This document shows, piece after piece, positions 21,287 to 30,417 of a stretch of DNA of 45,703 nucleotides (its first letter is position 1; the number at the start of each line of letters is the position of its first letter). The notes under the pieces are model-generated. The model did no database searches. It saw only the letters and a program-made list of their open reading frames with translations, and was not told where the DNA came from. The position numbers and the translations under genes are program-made. Source of the stretch: a virus; the IMG/VR virus record IMGVR_UViG_3300042691_009163, positions 1 to 45,703 of that record; one strand, given 5' to 3'.

Positions 21287-21294
21287 GCTAAATA
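21287..21294 (+). promoter_or_regulatory. Possible T4-type late promoter (GCTAAATA)
   Basis: The octamer GCTAAATA sits 20 bases before the ATG at 21315 in a 52-base intergenic gap, one of the few real gaps in the structural cluster. It departs from the T4 late consensus TATAAATA at two positions; CTAAATA-type variants are plausible in T4-like marine phages. Only placement and sequence support it. Confidence 0.4.
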
Positions 21295-21314
21295 TAGAAT
21301 AAAGAGAGATTACT

Positions 21315-21923
21315 ATGCAGAGTAAAGACGTAACGGGCGTTCATATTGAAGGGCACATTAAGATTCATAACCCAGAAACGGGTGAAGTGCTCATCAATAA
21401 ACGTAATGCCATTCATTATGAAAATATCAGTATAGCCCTAGCACAGAGTTTAGCCAATAGCGGCCAGGGTTTTATTTATGAAATGGCTTTTGGCAACGGC
21501 GGAACTGCCGTTGACCCAACTGGTATTGTTACTTACTTAACTCCAAATTCAACAGGATCTAATGCTAGTCTTTATAACGAAACATATTCTAAAGTAGTTG
21601 ATGATCGCAGCAGTAATAATGTAGACCCAACACGTAATTTTATTGAAACACGTCACGTAACCGGCACAAACTATACTGATGTTTTTGTAACTTGTTTGTT
21701 AGACTACGGTGAGCCTAGCGGACAACAGGCGTTTGACAACTCAAATGACAACACAGGTCTGTATATTTTTGATGAATTAGGACTTAAAAGCTATAGTTCG
21801 ACTGGAAATAGTTTATTATTAACTCATGTAATATTCCATCCTGTACAAAAATCATTGAACAGACTTATTCAAATTGATTATACTGTGCGTATTCAGAGCT
21901 TAACTGGTCTAGCGGGAGTTTAA
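21315..21923 (+). CDS. Virion-associated protein of unknown function
   Basis: A 202-residue product, preceded by a purine-rich AAAGAGAG ribosome-binding stretch. It has no signal peptide, membrane segment or enzyme motif. The sequence opens with a polar HIEGHIKIHNPETGEVL stretch and is beta-prone throughout, with a YEMAFGNGGT motif near residue 55 that I associate with small structural proteins of large tailed phages. It is flanked by the glycine-rich adhesin-like gene and three paralogous fibre genes, and ends 3 bases before the first of these. A structural, fibre-adaptor or baseplate role is inferred from context only. Confidence 0.65.
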   Translation: MQSKDVTGVHIEGHIKIHNPETGEVLINKRNAIHYENISIALAQSLANSGQGFIYEMAFGNGGTAVDPTGIVTYLTPNSTGSNASLYNETYSKVVDDRSSNNVDPTRNFIETRHVTGTNYTDVFVTCLLDYGEPSGQQAFDNSNDNTGLYIFDELGLKSYSSTGNSLLLTHVIFHPVQKSLNRLIQIDYTVRIQSLTGLAGV

Positions 21924-21926
21924 TAA

Positions 21927-24113
21927 ATGCCATATCAAGTTAAATTTACCGAAACAACTAATCCTGCTAAACCAAGTCTAACGGTTGCTGACCAAAGTAT
22001 TAATCAAGAAACTAGTTTACAATTTCCAGGAAAAAATTATGCAGGTTATGCGCCAATTATGGCGGAAAACTTTTTGCATTTACTAGAAAATTTTGCTAAA
22101 AATTCAGCACCAAACAATCCAGTGCAAGGTCAGTTGTGGTATGACAACAGTGCTGGTGAAAATATTCTCAAAGTATATGATGGCACTGGATGGACTCCAG
22201 CGGGCACAGTAAAAAAATCTGCATCAGAACCTTTGGTAGCTAACAGTACTAAAGGTGATCTTTGGGTTGATACAGAAAACCAACAAGTTTATGTCTATTC
22301 TGGATCTAACTGGTTATTAATTGGCCCACAATATAGTTCAGGATTAAAAACTGGGCCCGATGTTGAAACAATTACTGATACAGTTAATGTTGACCATAGT
22401 GTAGTTAGTTTTTTTGCTGACGATAATAGGATAGCAGTAGTAAGTAAACAATCATTTACACCAAAAACAACAATACCTGGCTTTGCATCTATAGGACAAG
22501 GTATTAATTTATCTACAGTTGATTCAACTAGTTCGTCCTCTCCTACTAAATTTTGGGGAACAGCTAGTGTTGCAGATGCATTAAATTATAACGGAACAGT
22601 AGTACAAGCTAATAATTTTTTAAGAGGTGATAAAGAAAGTACAACAACTTTCCCTCTTAACGTTAATAACAATCAAGGTATTAGTATTGGAAGTAACAGA
22701 TCGTTTAATATATCAACAGATGCAAATTCAACCATATTGTCTTCTTTAGTCAGTGGCAATTATATCGAATTTAAATTAAACAATGCAGGATCAACAGTTA
22801 CAGCAGTTCATATTGATGCAAATGGTTTTGTAGGAGTTGGATCGGGAAATACTAATCCACAACAAGCACTAGATGTTGCAGGCAATATCATTACTGATGG
22901 CGATTTAATAGTTCAAGGAACTACTGACGCTACCGTGTTAGGTCAAGGATCTATTCAAACAAACGGTGGTCTAAGTGTCAATAAACAAAGTCAATTTGGT
23001 GGTGACGTTAGTATTAACGGTGGTATTCATTTTAATAATTTAGACTTAAATGGAGACCCAACAGCTGGTACAGTTATTCAACCAGCCTCTGACGATGCAA
23101 CAGATTTATATGATTTAGGTACAAGTACAAGAAGATTTAGAAATATCTACGCTCAATCGTTTGTTGGATCTTTCAACGGCGCTTTTACAGGAAGTTTGTC
23201 AGGAAATATCAGCGGATCAGCAGCAAAACTAGCAAGTCCAACTCGATTCCAGATGGTAGGGGACGTTGAAACAACATTGGATGTTATTTTTGATGGACAG
23301 TTACCTCAAGGAACAACAGTCTATGGCACTACTCCTTCAGGTTATCAACGTTTCTTTACATCAGTTACACAAGATATTATTACTGCAAAAGACGAAACCA
23401 CAGATAGTTTCTTAACAGATTCTATGCTTATTTACAGATCAGGCACAGGCGGTGGTTTAAAACAAGTTACTAAATCAAATTTTATTTCAAATATTCCAAC
23501 AGTGCCAGTTGGCGCAATATTTCCTTATGCAGGAGCAACACCTCCAGCAGGGTACTTATTGTGTGACGGCTCAGAATTACCAATTGGTACATACTCTGAC
23601 TTATATTCTGTTATTTTATACACATACAAACCTCCAAGTCAGCTAGTAGGTAAAGCAACATTCGCACTTCCTGATCTTAGAGGAAGATTTGCACTTGGTA
23701 GAGACAATATGCAAAATATTGATCCTGCTACCGGATTACCTTTAAAAGTACCAGCTGCAGATGATCCAACTATTGACATTCCTGCTGGTGGTGGTAGTGC
23801 TAACAGGGTAACAGATGTTGTTGCTGATACCTTAGGAGCTGGAACAAATACAGGTGAATATAAAACTTTATCTGTTTCCAATTTGCCAGACCATAAACAT
23901 AATCTTAATAGTGGTTATGCACAATACTACGCAGCTGGTTTACCAGGTGCAGGAGCAGATCCTGGAGCAGATCCTGGTTTAGGAAGTGCATCAGGTCTAG
24001 GTTCAGGTCTAAGAAATAGTGGTAATGTCATTAGTCCTACAATTGGACAGCCGTTTAATGCTATGAATCCATATTTGACTATTAACTATATAATTTTTAC
24101 TGGTGTAATCTAA
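21927..24113 (+). CDS. Tail fibre protein with C-terminal phage tail collar domain
   Basis: A 728-residue product. Residues about 1-150 match the N-terminal module shared with the next two genes (ENFLHLLENFAKN, NPVQGQLWYD, GDLWVDTENQQVYVYSG). The centre is a beta-rich fibre shaft with Asn/Ser/Thr-rich repeats. From about residue 527 a phage tail collar domain is clear: GAIFPYAGATPPAGYLLCDG, then FALPDLRGRFALGRD, then LPDHKHNLNSG and the terminal MNPYLTINYIIFTG. Collar domains occur in short tail fibre (gp12-like) and related receptor-binding proteins. It shares the TAATG junction with the next gene (1-base overlap). Assignment as a host-contact fibre is well supported; which fibre of the virion is not known. 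Confidence 0.85.
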   Translation: MPYQVKFTETTNPAKPSLTVADQSINQETSLQFPGKNYAGYAPIMAENFLHLLENFAKNSAPNNPVQGQLWYDNSAGENILKVYDGTGWTPAGTVKKSASEPLVANSTKGDLWVDTENQQVYVYSGSNWLLIGPQYSSGLKTGPDVETITDTVNVDHSVVSFFADDNRIAVVSKQSFTPKTTIPGFASIGQGINLSTVDSTSSSSPTKFWGTASVADALNYNGTVVQANNFLRGDKESTTTFPLNVNNNQGISIGSNRSFNISTDANSTILSSLVSGNYIEFKLNNAGSTVTAVHIDANGFVGVGSGNTNPQQALDVAGNIITDGDLIVQGTTDATVLGQGSIQTNGGLSVNKQSQFGGDVSINGGIHFNNLDLNGDPTAGTVIQPASDDATDLYDLGTSTRRFRNIYAQSFVGSFNGAFTGSLSGNISGSAAKLASPTRFQMVGDVETTLDVIFDGQLPQGTTVYGTTPSGYQRFFTSVTQDIITAKDETTDSFLTDSMLIYRSGTGGGLKQVTKSNFISNIPTVPVGAIFPYAGATPPAGYLLCDGSELPIGTYSDLYSVILYTYKPPSQLVGKATFALPDLRGRFALGRDNMQNIDPATGLPLKVPAADDPTIDIPAGGGSANRVTDVVADTLGAGTNTGEYKTLSVSNLPDHKHNLNSGYAQYYAAGLPGAGADPGADPGLGSASGLGSGLRNSGNVISPTIGQPFNAMNPYLTINYIIFTGVI

Positions 24114-25774
24114 TGAGCTATATTATTAATAAAACTGATGGTTCTGTTTTAACTGAAGTTGTTGATGGAACAATTGATCAAACAACAACAGATATAACAC
24201 TTGTAGGTAAAAATTCAACAAGTTACGGCGAATTATTTAATGAAAACTTTGTTAAAATTTTAGAAAATTTTGCTAATACAACACAACCAAACAATCCAGT
24301 TCAAGGACAACTGTGGTATGACACAACAGAAGGTCGTTTAAAAGTATATGATGGATCTGGATTTAAAGTCAGCGGCGGAACTATAGTAAGTGATAGTGCT
24401 CCAAGCGGAATTTCAGCAGGCGATTTATGGATTGACAGTAAAACTCAGCGTTTATACTTTAATGACGGATCAGCAAATTTATTAGCAGGCCCAATCTATA
24501 CAGCTCAACAAGGAATATCAGGTTGGAATGTTGTAGACGTTATTGATACAAATAATATTAATCACACAACATTGTTTTTATATTGCGGACAAACGTTACT
24601 TGGTATTTTTAGTAGTACTCCAACAGCATTTACACCGTTAAATCAAATTCCAGGATTTACAGGTACTATCAAAGTAGGATTTAATGTTGCAGACATTGCA
24701 GGTTTTAGATTTAATGCTCCTGCTAGTCAAGCAGACGCTCTTGAAGCAGAAGACGGATCTTTAAAAAATGCACAAAGTTTCTTACAAGTAGATCCAGCAG
24801 ACGGATATACGGTGGCCAATGGCACTATTAGGGTTTATAATTCTACTCCGCTGGTACTAGGAACTAATCAAAACACAGAATTTAAATATGATTCAAATGC
24901 CTTCCAAATAAATTCTAATGTTCCTAATCAAAATTTTAGTTTACAAAGCCTTACAACAAGTTTAAAACCAAGTATTTTTGTTAACGCACAAAACGAATAT
25001 GTTGGAATATATACTGGAAACCCAACTTCTACATTAGATGTAAATGGTAATACACGAATTCGAGGCAATTTAACTGTTGAAGGTGCAACAACAACTATTA
25101 ATACTACAAACGTTCAAATTGAAGATCTGTTAATTGAAATAGGTAAAGTAGATACTCCAACAGATTCAACTGCAAACGGTGGTGGTATTAGTCTTGCAGG
25201 TCTAACAACAAAAACACTAACTTGGGGACTATCACAAAATGCATGGAATTCAAGTGAAAATATTAATCTAGTTCCTGGAAAAGCATATAAAATTAACAAT
25301 TTTGAAGTTTTAACTCAAACACAATTAGGAAGCACAGTTTCTAGTGCTCCAGGATTAAACAGTATTGGTGCGTTAGTTGAATTACAAGTTGATAATATTA
25401 ACATCAACGGAGATACTATCAAATATAGTAATATTTCTTCGCCTGACGGAGATGTTATACTAGAACCAAAAGGAACAGGAACTGTAAATGTAAGTTCAAA
25501 AAAGATTTCTAATCTCGCAACACCAACTAACTCTACAGATGCAACAAATAAAAATTATGTTGATACTAAAGTTAGATCCGCACCACTTGGTTTTAGCGTT
25601 AATATTGGAGTGCTAACGGAAGCTCAGCTAGCATCTCAAATTTTAATTAAAATATTTAAACTTGATGATCATGAAGATGACACTATTTTAAATGTTTATT
25701 GTTTAGATACTGGAATTTCAAAAGAATACAAAAAGATTGGACCAGCATGGGTTTATCAAGCAGACATCGTGTAA
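24113..25774 (+). CDS. Tail fibre-like protein, paralogue 2
   Basis: A 553-residue product. Residues about 1-140 repeat the module of the preceding gene (NENFVKILENFANTTQ, NPVQGQLWYDTTEGRLKVYDG, GDLWIDSKTQRLYFNDG). The C-terminal half differs from it: LDVNGNTRIRGNLTVEG, then NVQIEDLLIEIGK, then a LATPTNSTDATNKNYVD stretch near residue 470, all motifs I know from marine-phage fibre proteins. There is no collar domain. It starts on a TAATG overlap with the collar fibre and probably shares its transcript. Shared head plus different tail suggests duplication followed by C-terminal replacement. Precise position in the virion is unknown. Confidence 0.75.
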   Translation: MSYIINKTDGSVLTEVVDGTIDQTTTDITLVGKNSTSYGELFNENFVKILENFANTTQPNNPVQGQLWYDTTEGRLKVYDGSGFKVSGGTIVSDSAPSGISAGDLWIDSKTQRLYFNDGSANLLAGPIYTAQQGISGWNVVDVIDTNNINHTTLFLYCGQTLLGIFSSTPTAFTPLNQIPGFTGTIKVGFNVADIAGFRFNAPASQADALEAEDGSLKNAQSFLQVDPADGYTVANGTIRVYNSTPLVLGTNQNTEFKYDSNAFQINSNVPNQNFSLQSLTTSLKPSIFVNAQNEYVGIYTGNPTSTLDVNGNTRIRGNLTVEGATTTINTTNVQIEDLLIEIGKVDTPTDSTANGGGISLAGLTTKTLTWGLSQNAWNSSENINLVPGKAYKINNFEVLTQTQLGSTVSSAPGLNSIGALVELQVDNININGDTIKYSNISSPDGDVILEPKGTGTVNVSSKKISNLATPTNSTDATNKNYVDTKVRSAPLGFSVNIGVLTEAQLASQILIKIFKLDDHEDDTILNVYCLDTGISKEYKKIGPAWVYQADIV

Positions 25775-25787
25775 CTAGCCAAAACAG

Positions 25788-25795
25788 CATAAATA
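25788..25795 (+). promoter_or_regulatory. Likely T4-type late promoter (CATAAATA)
   Basis: CATAAATA lies in the 44-base gap before the gene starting at 25819, one mismatch from the T4 late consensus TATAAATA. A ribosome-binding AAGGG stretch follows at 25811-25815. Confidence 0.5.
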
Positions 25796-25818
25796 TACGT
25801 AATAAGGAATAAGGGAAA

Positions 25819-27339
25819 ATGCCATATACAATTAACAAATATAACGGATCAGTCGTAGCAACAGTAGCTGATGGCACCATTGATAGCACTACCGATCTTA
25901 AACTTATCGGCAAAAATTATGCTGGTTACGGTGAAGTACAAAACGAAAACTTCTTGTTTTTGTTAGAAAACTTTGCTAACGGCACCCAACCACCAAAACC
26001 AATTCCAGGACAACTGTGGTTTGACACAGCAAATTCTAAGTTAAAGTTTTATGACAACGGAAAAAAATGGCGTACTACTGGCGGTGCTGAAATTGGAACT
26101 AGTGCTCCAACAGGATTAACGCAGGGCGATTTTTGGTGGGATACTGCTAACAAACAATTATATACCTGGGATGGTACAACTTATGTGTTAGTAGGACCAC
26201 AAGGTGTTGCTGGTAGTCAAACAACACAAATGCGTTCAAGAAGTGTTCGCGATACACTTAGCGCAACTCATGCCATAATTGAAGCCATTGTAGATGGAGA
26301 TACTATATTTGTTGTAAGTTCAGATGCAGAATTTACACTGGATCCAACTACTAGTTCAATTAATGGTTTTACAAAAATCCATCAAGGTGTTACACTTGCT
26401 TATACAAATAGTAATTCTGCACCAGGACAAACAGTCAACGGTAATCATAGATTTTGGGGAACTGCTACAGACTCGGATCGACTAGGTGGAATTAGTGCTG
26501 ACAGTTTTGTACAAAAAACCGAAGCAATTTTTAACGAACTGGTACAATTTAGTGACGCAGGATTCACAGTAGGTGATACTCCAAGATTACGTGTGTTTAA
26601 TCAAACAAGCGGAATTTCAACAATTCCAATTATTCAAAATCAGTTAAACGACACAATTAAGTTTCAAACAACAGTTGGCGCAGCAACAAAAACCCCATTA
26701 ACATTAGTTGGTGCTGATGTGTTGCCAGGATCTGACAATCAAACCGATTTAGGTTCAGGTTCATTAAGATTTAAAACAGTTAACGCTGTAACATTTGCTG
26801 GAACATCAACACGTTCAGATTCTTTATATCTTGCAGCAGATGATTACAGAACAGCAAGTGCCAGCGCAACATCAGGCACTGTAGCAGTAAGAACTAGCTC
26901 AACAGAAGTTATTAATGGTGTAAGTGTTTCTCCAGGTGCCCTAAAAGCAACATTTTTTGTTGGAACAGCTACATCAGCTAATTATGCTGACTTAGCAGAA
27001 AAGTATCTAGCTGACGCAGAATATGAAGTTGGTACAGTATTAATGGTAGGCGGTGATAAAGAAGTAACAGCTTGCCAAGTAGGATTACGTGCAATTGGAC
27101 CAGTAAGTGATAAACCTGCTTATCTAATGAATAGTGGATTAGAAGGTGGCACAACAATAGCATTAAAAGGACGAGTTCCTGTTAAAGTATCTGGTTCAGT
27201 ATTAAAAGGACAACGATTAGTTGCAGGACCAAACGGAACAGCTCAATCTGCTATGGGTAATAATGCAGATGTCTTTGCTATAGCTTTAGAAAGCAGTGAT
27301 GACGTAGGGGTCAAAATTATTGAATGTGTTATACTTTAA
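25819..27339 (+). CDS. Tail fibre-like protein, paralogue 3
   Basis: A 506-residue product. The N-terminal 130 residues belong to the same module as the two preceding genes (NENFLFLLENFANGTQ, PIPGQLWFDTANSKLKFYD, GDFWWDTANKQLYTWDG). The C-terminal 130 residues form a distinct domain beginning near SANYADLAEKYLADAEYEVG, followed by GTVLMVGGDKEVTACQVG, which I have seen at the C-terminus of many marine-phage fibre or structural proteins. In the middle, the HRFWGTATDSDRLGG segment resembles the equivalent HxFWGTA-type segment of the collar paralogue. It has its own late promoter, unlike paralogue 2. Structural role supported by family resemblance; receptor not known. Confidence 0.75.
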   Translation: MPYTINKYNGSVVATVADGTIDSTTDLKLIGKNYAGYGEVQNENFLFLLENFANGTQPPKPIPGQLWFDTANSKLKFYDNGKKWRTTGGAEIGTSAPTGLTQGDFWWDTANKQLYTWDGTTYVLVGPQGVAGSQTTQMRSRSVRDTLSATHAIIEAIVDGDTIFVVSSDAEFTLDPTTSSINGFTKIHQGVTLAYTNSNSAPGQTVNGNHRFWGTATDSDRLGGISADSFVQKTEAIFNELVQFSDAGFTVGDTPRLRVFNQTSGISTIPIIQNQLNDTIKFQTTVGAATKTPLTLVGADVLPGSDNQTDLGSGSLRFKTVNAVTFAGTSTRSDSLYLAADDYRTASASATSGTVAVRTSSTEVINGVSVSPGALKATFFVGTATSANYADLAEKYLADAEYEVGTVLMVGGDKEVTACQVGLRAIGPVSDKPAYLMNSGLEGGTTIALKGRVPVKVSGSVLKGQRLVAGPNGTAQSAMGNNADVFAIALESSDDVGVKIIECVIL

Positions 27340-27341
27340 TG

Positions 27342-27349
27342 TATAAATA
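27342..27349 (+). promoter_or_regulatory. T4-type late promoter (TATAAATA)
   Basis: An exact TATAAATA octamer lies in the 34-base gap before the gene at 27374, with an AAAGGA ribosome-binding site at 27362-27367. This matches the T4 late (-10, gp55-dependent) consensus fully and is the best single indication that this cluster is transcribed late by a T4-like system. Confidence 0.7.
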
Positions 27350-27373
27350 ATCTGAGAACATAAAGGATATCAA

Positions 27374-28324
27374 ATGGCTGGACAAAATACACTAATTATA
27401 GCAACTGATTATAATTTAATTCAATCTAAAATTGCTTTAGTTATGGGCAATGGTTCAGGAAATAAAGGGTACGGGCAAACTCTTACTAGTTCTCAGGTTG
27501 GACAATATTCTACAATTACCGTAGCTCAATGGGCAGCATTACGTGACGATATTGCTCGTGCAAGACAACATCAAACTGGACAAACTCTTGGTATTCTTGC
27601 ACCAGAAGATGTAGGTTATGTTGCAGCAACAAATCTTCCAATTCCAACAAATGCAAAACAAGTAAAAGAATCATGGCGTTCAGCATATTTACAAATGGCT
27701 ACTGATGCTGACACTAACTACCTAACAGCACCTCCTCCAGTAGGACAGGCAAGTCGTGTTGATTTAGTAACACAACAAGTTAGAAATACTGCATGGAACG
27801 GTACAATTACACAAACAGTAGTAGTTACATGGGCAACTGCTGACGATGCTAGATATTTTTTCAATACAGGTAGTCAAATTGAATTTAGCGCAGACCGCTC
27901 AGGCGGTTCAGCAGGTTTGAAAAATTCAACTTGGACAGCTATGTTAGCAGGTATGGGTACTATTGCTATGAACCATACACAAACAACATACACTGGTTCA
28001 GGCATTGGAAGTAGTTTGGGATTCTATGATTTAACAACAACAAACAACCTTATTTTTGAAAAAGATGCACCTGCCGGCGATTATGCTGATAACAAATACT
28101 ACATTTATGCTCGTGTAAATGATACAGGATCAAATAGAAGGATTCTTTATCTTGAAATTTATTTCGGTGACGATTCTGTTCCTCCAGTGAGTACCCCAGA
28201 TCCAGGATTCCAAATTGACGAAAACGTTGACGGTACATTAACAAGTACTGTACAAGTTTATCGAGCTTCTGGTTCGAACGTCAGTGTACCTACACCTAGT
28301 GCTACTACAACTGCTATCAATTAA
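27374..28324 (+). CDS. Virion structural protein, unassigned
   Basis: A 316-residue product, the last gene of the late structural cluster. The N-terminus has IIATDYNLIQSKIALVMGNG followed by GYGQTLTSSQVG, a pattern I recognise from virion proteins of T4-like marine phages. Residues about 75-180 contain DDIARARQHQTG and a Tyr/Thr-rich beta region. The C-terminal half is a beta-prone domain ending in a Ser/Thr/Pro-rich tail. No enzyme motif or membrane segment. A dedicated late promoter suggests high late expression, fitting a structural part of the particle. The exact part is unknown. Confidence 0.65.
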   Translation: MAGQNTLIIATDYNLIQSKIALVMGNGSGNKGYGQTLTSSQVGQYSTITVAQWAALRDDIARARQHQTGQTLGILAPEDVGYVAATNLPIPTNAKQVKESWRSAYLQMATDADTNYLTAPPPVGQASRVDLVTQQVRNTAWNGTITQTVVVTWATADDARYFFNTGSQIEFSADRSGGSAGLKNSTWTAMLAGMGTIAMNHTQTTYTGSGIGSSLGFYDLTTTNNLIFEKDAPAGDYADNKYYIYARVNDTGSNRRILYLEIYFGDDSVPPVSTPDPGFQIDENVDGTLTSTVQVYRASGSNVSVPTPSATTTAIN

Positions 28325-28340
28325 TTTTTCCAATAGACCA

Positions 28341-28372
28341 TTGACAAGATAATTAAATTAGTGTAATATTAT
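28341..28372 (+). promoter_or_regulatory. Sigma-70-like promoter with overlapping inverted repeat
   Basis: A perfect TTGACA at 28341-28346 is followed after 17 bases by TAATAT (28364-28369); the alternative -10 TATTAT at 28367-28372 would need a 20-base spacer. The inverted repeat AGTGTA-ATATTA-TACACT (28360-28377) covers the -10 region and could be an operator. An AAGGAG ribosome-binding site at 28378-28383 follows. This separates the downstream operon from the late structural genes. Confidence 0.55.
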
Positions 28373-28389
28373 ACACTAAGGAGTTATCT

Positions 28390-28740
28390 ATGGATGAAAG
28401 ATTAGAAAAAGCATTTGGCGTGGCAAATTATATGGCCACACTGTCCAATCAAAGAAGAATAATTTTAGACGAATTTAAACAAAAACTAGTCTACTATGAA
28501 AACGGTGGAACATTTAATATTGATCCTGTCTTAATTAATTTTACCAAAACAGTTTTAGATCTTGAATACACCCATGATGTTCCTTTCGTAGATGCAAATG
28601 GTTTTCCTGTAGTCATTGTTGATGTACAAAAATTCTTTGATGAAATTTTGTTAAAATACATGACAGCACTGAATGAATATTCAGTTAAGTTTGCCGACAT
28701 TAAGTCAAAAAGAAAAATTGCAGATATGGTTGAAATATGA
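28390..28740 (+). CDS. Conserved-looking small protein of unknown function, first gene of glycosyltransferase-like operon
   Basis: A 116-residue soluble protein with a strong AAGGAG site 6 bases before its ATG. It is predicted mostly helical at both ends (DEFKQKLVYYENGG; KFFDEILLKYMTALNEY) with a short beta segment NGFPVVIVDV between. No Cys cluster, membrane segment or catalytic motif. It overlaps the next gene by 4 bases (ATGA), so it is translationally coupled to the first glycosyltransferase-like protein. Function not recognised; it may be a partner or a regulator of the cassette, but nothing in the sequence shows which. Confidence 0.6.
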   Translation: MDERLEKAFGVANYMATLSNQRRIILDEFKQKLVYYENGGTFNIDPVLINFTKTVLDLEYTHDVPFVDANGFPVVIVDVQKFFDEILLKYMTALNEYSVKFADIKSKRKIADMVEI

Positions 28741-29582
28741 AAACTGGTGCATTAATTTTTGCCCTTAATAATTCTGCAATTGATTATACTAAATTAGCAG
28801 TATTTGCGGCATTGAGGATTAAAGAATTTTTAAATATTCCAGTAACTATTGCTACAGATAACACTGAGTGGTTAGTTAAAAATTTTCCTGATCACCCTTT
28901 TGAAAAAATTATTAAAATCCATAACGAGCATTCTTCTCATAAACTATTTTATGATGGCTCGTTGTCTAGTAAAAAATTAGAATGGAAAAATACTACTAGA
29001 TACAGAGCATACGAAATTAGTCCATATGATCGAACATTGATAATTGACAGCGATTTTATTATCAATTCAAATGTATTAAAAGTTGCTTTAGAACGAGATG
29101 CTCCTTTTCAAATTTATAAACGTAGTTTTAGTTTGTCAGACTGGAAAGATACAAAGCCTTACGAAAGAATAAATCAGTATAGTATACCTTTTTATTGGGC
29201 AACAGTTGTTGTATTTGATAAAGATCCAGTTGTTGAAGCATTTTTTAATTTAGTAAATTATATTAAACAAAATTGGTTATATTTTAGAATTTTATACAGT
29301 ATTGATTCAGCAATATTTAGAAATGATTATGCTTTTAGCATAGCTATTCATATTATGAATGGTAAAATGGAAGGCGATTTTGCAATAGAATTGCCTGGAA
29401 CAATGAATTATACGGAAGATAGAGATATTTTAATTGATATGAAAAACAATTCGATGAAGTTTTTAATTCAGAAAAAAGATCACTTGGGAGAATATATTGC
29501 TGCTAAAACTTCAGGTATTGACGTGCATGTTATGAATAAAGACAGTCTTACAAGGGTAATAAATGAGTACAAATATGTCTAA
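28737..29582 (+). CDS. Glycosyltransferase-like protein (nucleotide-diphospho-sugar transferase fold), pair A copy 1
   Basis: A 281-residue product. The pattern is that of a GT-A fold: an N-terminal LIFALNN beta strand, an ALRIKEFLNIPVTIATD segment near residues 25-41, then RYRAYEISPYDRTLIIDSD with the candidate metal/nucleotide-binding DSD at residues 104-106. The following gene has the same order (YYVSPYEETIILDAD), so the two are paralogues. No membrane segment, so it should act in the cytoplasm. Donor and acceptor cannot be told from sequence. It overlaps both neighbours (4 bases before, 20 bases after). Resemblance is to GT8-type enzymes, but I would not assign a family number without a profile search. 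Confidence 0.6.
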   Translation: MKTGALIFALNNSAIDYTKLAVFAALRIKEFLNIPVTIATDNTEWLVKNFPDHPFEKIIKIHNEHSSHKLFYDGSLSSKKLEWKNTTRYRAYEISPYDRTLIIDSDFIINSNVLKVALERDAPFQIYKRSFSLSDWKDTKPYERINQYSIPFYWATVVVFDKDPVVEAFFNLVNYIKQNWLYFRILYSIDSAIFRNDYAFSIAIHIMNGKMEGDFAIELPGTMNYTEDRDILIDMKNNSMKFLIQKKDHLGEYIAAKTSGIDVHVMNKDSLTRVINEYKYV

Positions 29583-30417
29583 AGGCTTTTTAATTTTTGC
29601 TGAAAATACAAAAGATTATAATTATGTTGATCAAGCCTATGCGTTAGCATTGAGTATTAAAGCCAGTCAAAAAAATATTAAAAATGTTTCTTTAATGACA
29701 AATGATGAAGTATCAGAAGAACAAAGAGCAGTATTTGATCAAATATTAGAAATACCTTGGATCAAAGAAACTCCTGTTTCAAAATATAAAGCAGAACATA
29801 GATGGAAATTATATTATGTTTCTCCTTACGAAGAAACAATAATTTTAGATGCAGATATGTTACTACTTGATGACATCACAGATTGGTGGAATTATTGTAA
29901 TAATTATGACATTAAATTTTGTTCTAGGGTTAAAAACTATAAACAAGAAATAATAGAAAAAGACTGGAGTCACCGCCTAGCGTTTATCGATAATGGATTA
30001 ACCAATCCTTATTTTGCATTGCACTATTTTAAAAAATCAGAAGCAGCAACAAAATTTTACAAAGCATTAGAATTTGTATGTAATAACTGGGAGTGGGCAT
30101 ATACACAATTTGCTCCAGTGAGCTATCAAAATTGGTTAAGTATGGATTTGGCAACAGCAATAGCAATTGAAATAACAGGAGATTATTCTAGTGCAATTGA
30201 TGTGTGTAGTCCTTTAGAATTTGTTCATATGAAAATTAAACTACAAGGATGGCCAATGTCGATTAATAGTTGGCAAGATACAGTTCCGTTTGTTTTAAAT
30301 TCTAAAGGACAACTTATTGTAGGTAATATAAGACAACCAAAATTGTTTCATTATGTTGAAAAAAGTTTTATGTCGAAAAAACTTATAAAAAAATTAAAAG
30401 AGTTAGCTAATGACTGA
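29563..30417 (+). CDS. Glycosyltransferase-like protein, pair A copy 2
   Basis: A 284-residue product. The ATG at 29563 is preferred because AAGGG lies about 7 bases upstream; a second ATG at 29575 is possible. It has the GT-A-like layout of the previous gene: FLIFAENTKDYNYVDQAYAL at the N-terminus, WKLYYVSPYEETIILDADML with DAD at residues 96-98, then an aromatic middle region and a late FVHMKIKLQGW segment. FIDNGLTNPYFALHYF near residues 143-158 could line an acceptor site. Soluble and probably cytoplasmic. Tandem arrangement with its paralogue suggests duplication and use in one pathway. Substrate unknown. Confidence 0.6.
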   Translation: MSTNMSKGFLIFAENTKDYNYVDQAYALALSIKASQKNIKNVSLMTNDEVSEEQRAVFDQILEIPWIKETPVSKYKAEHRWKLYYVSPYEETIILDADMLLLDDITDWWNYCNNYDIKFCSRVKNYKQEIIEKDWSHRLAFIDNGLTNPYFALHYFKKSEAATKFYKALEFVCNNWEWAYTQFAPVSYQNWLSMDLATAIAIEITGDYSSAIDVCSPLEFVHMKIKLQGWPMSINSWQDTVPFVLNSKGQLIVGNIRQPKLFHYVEKSFMSKKLIKKLKELAND

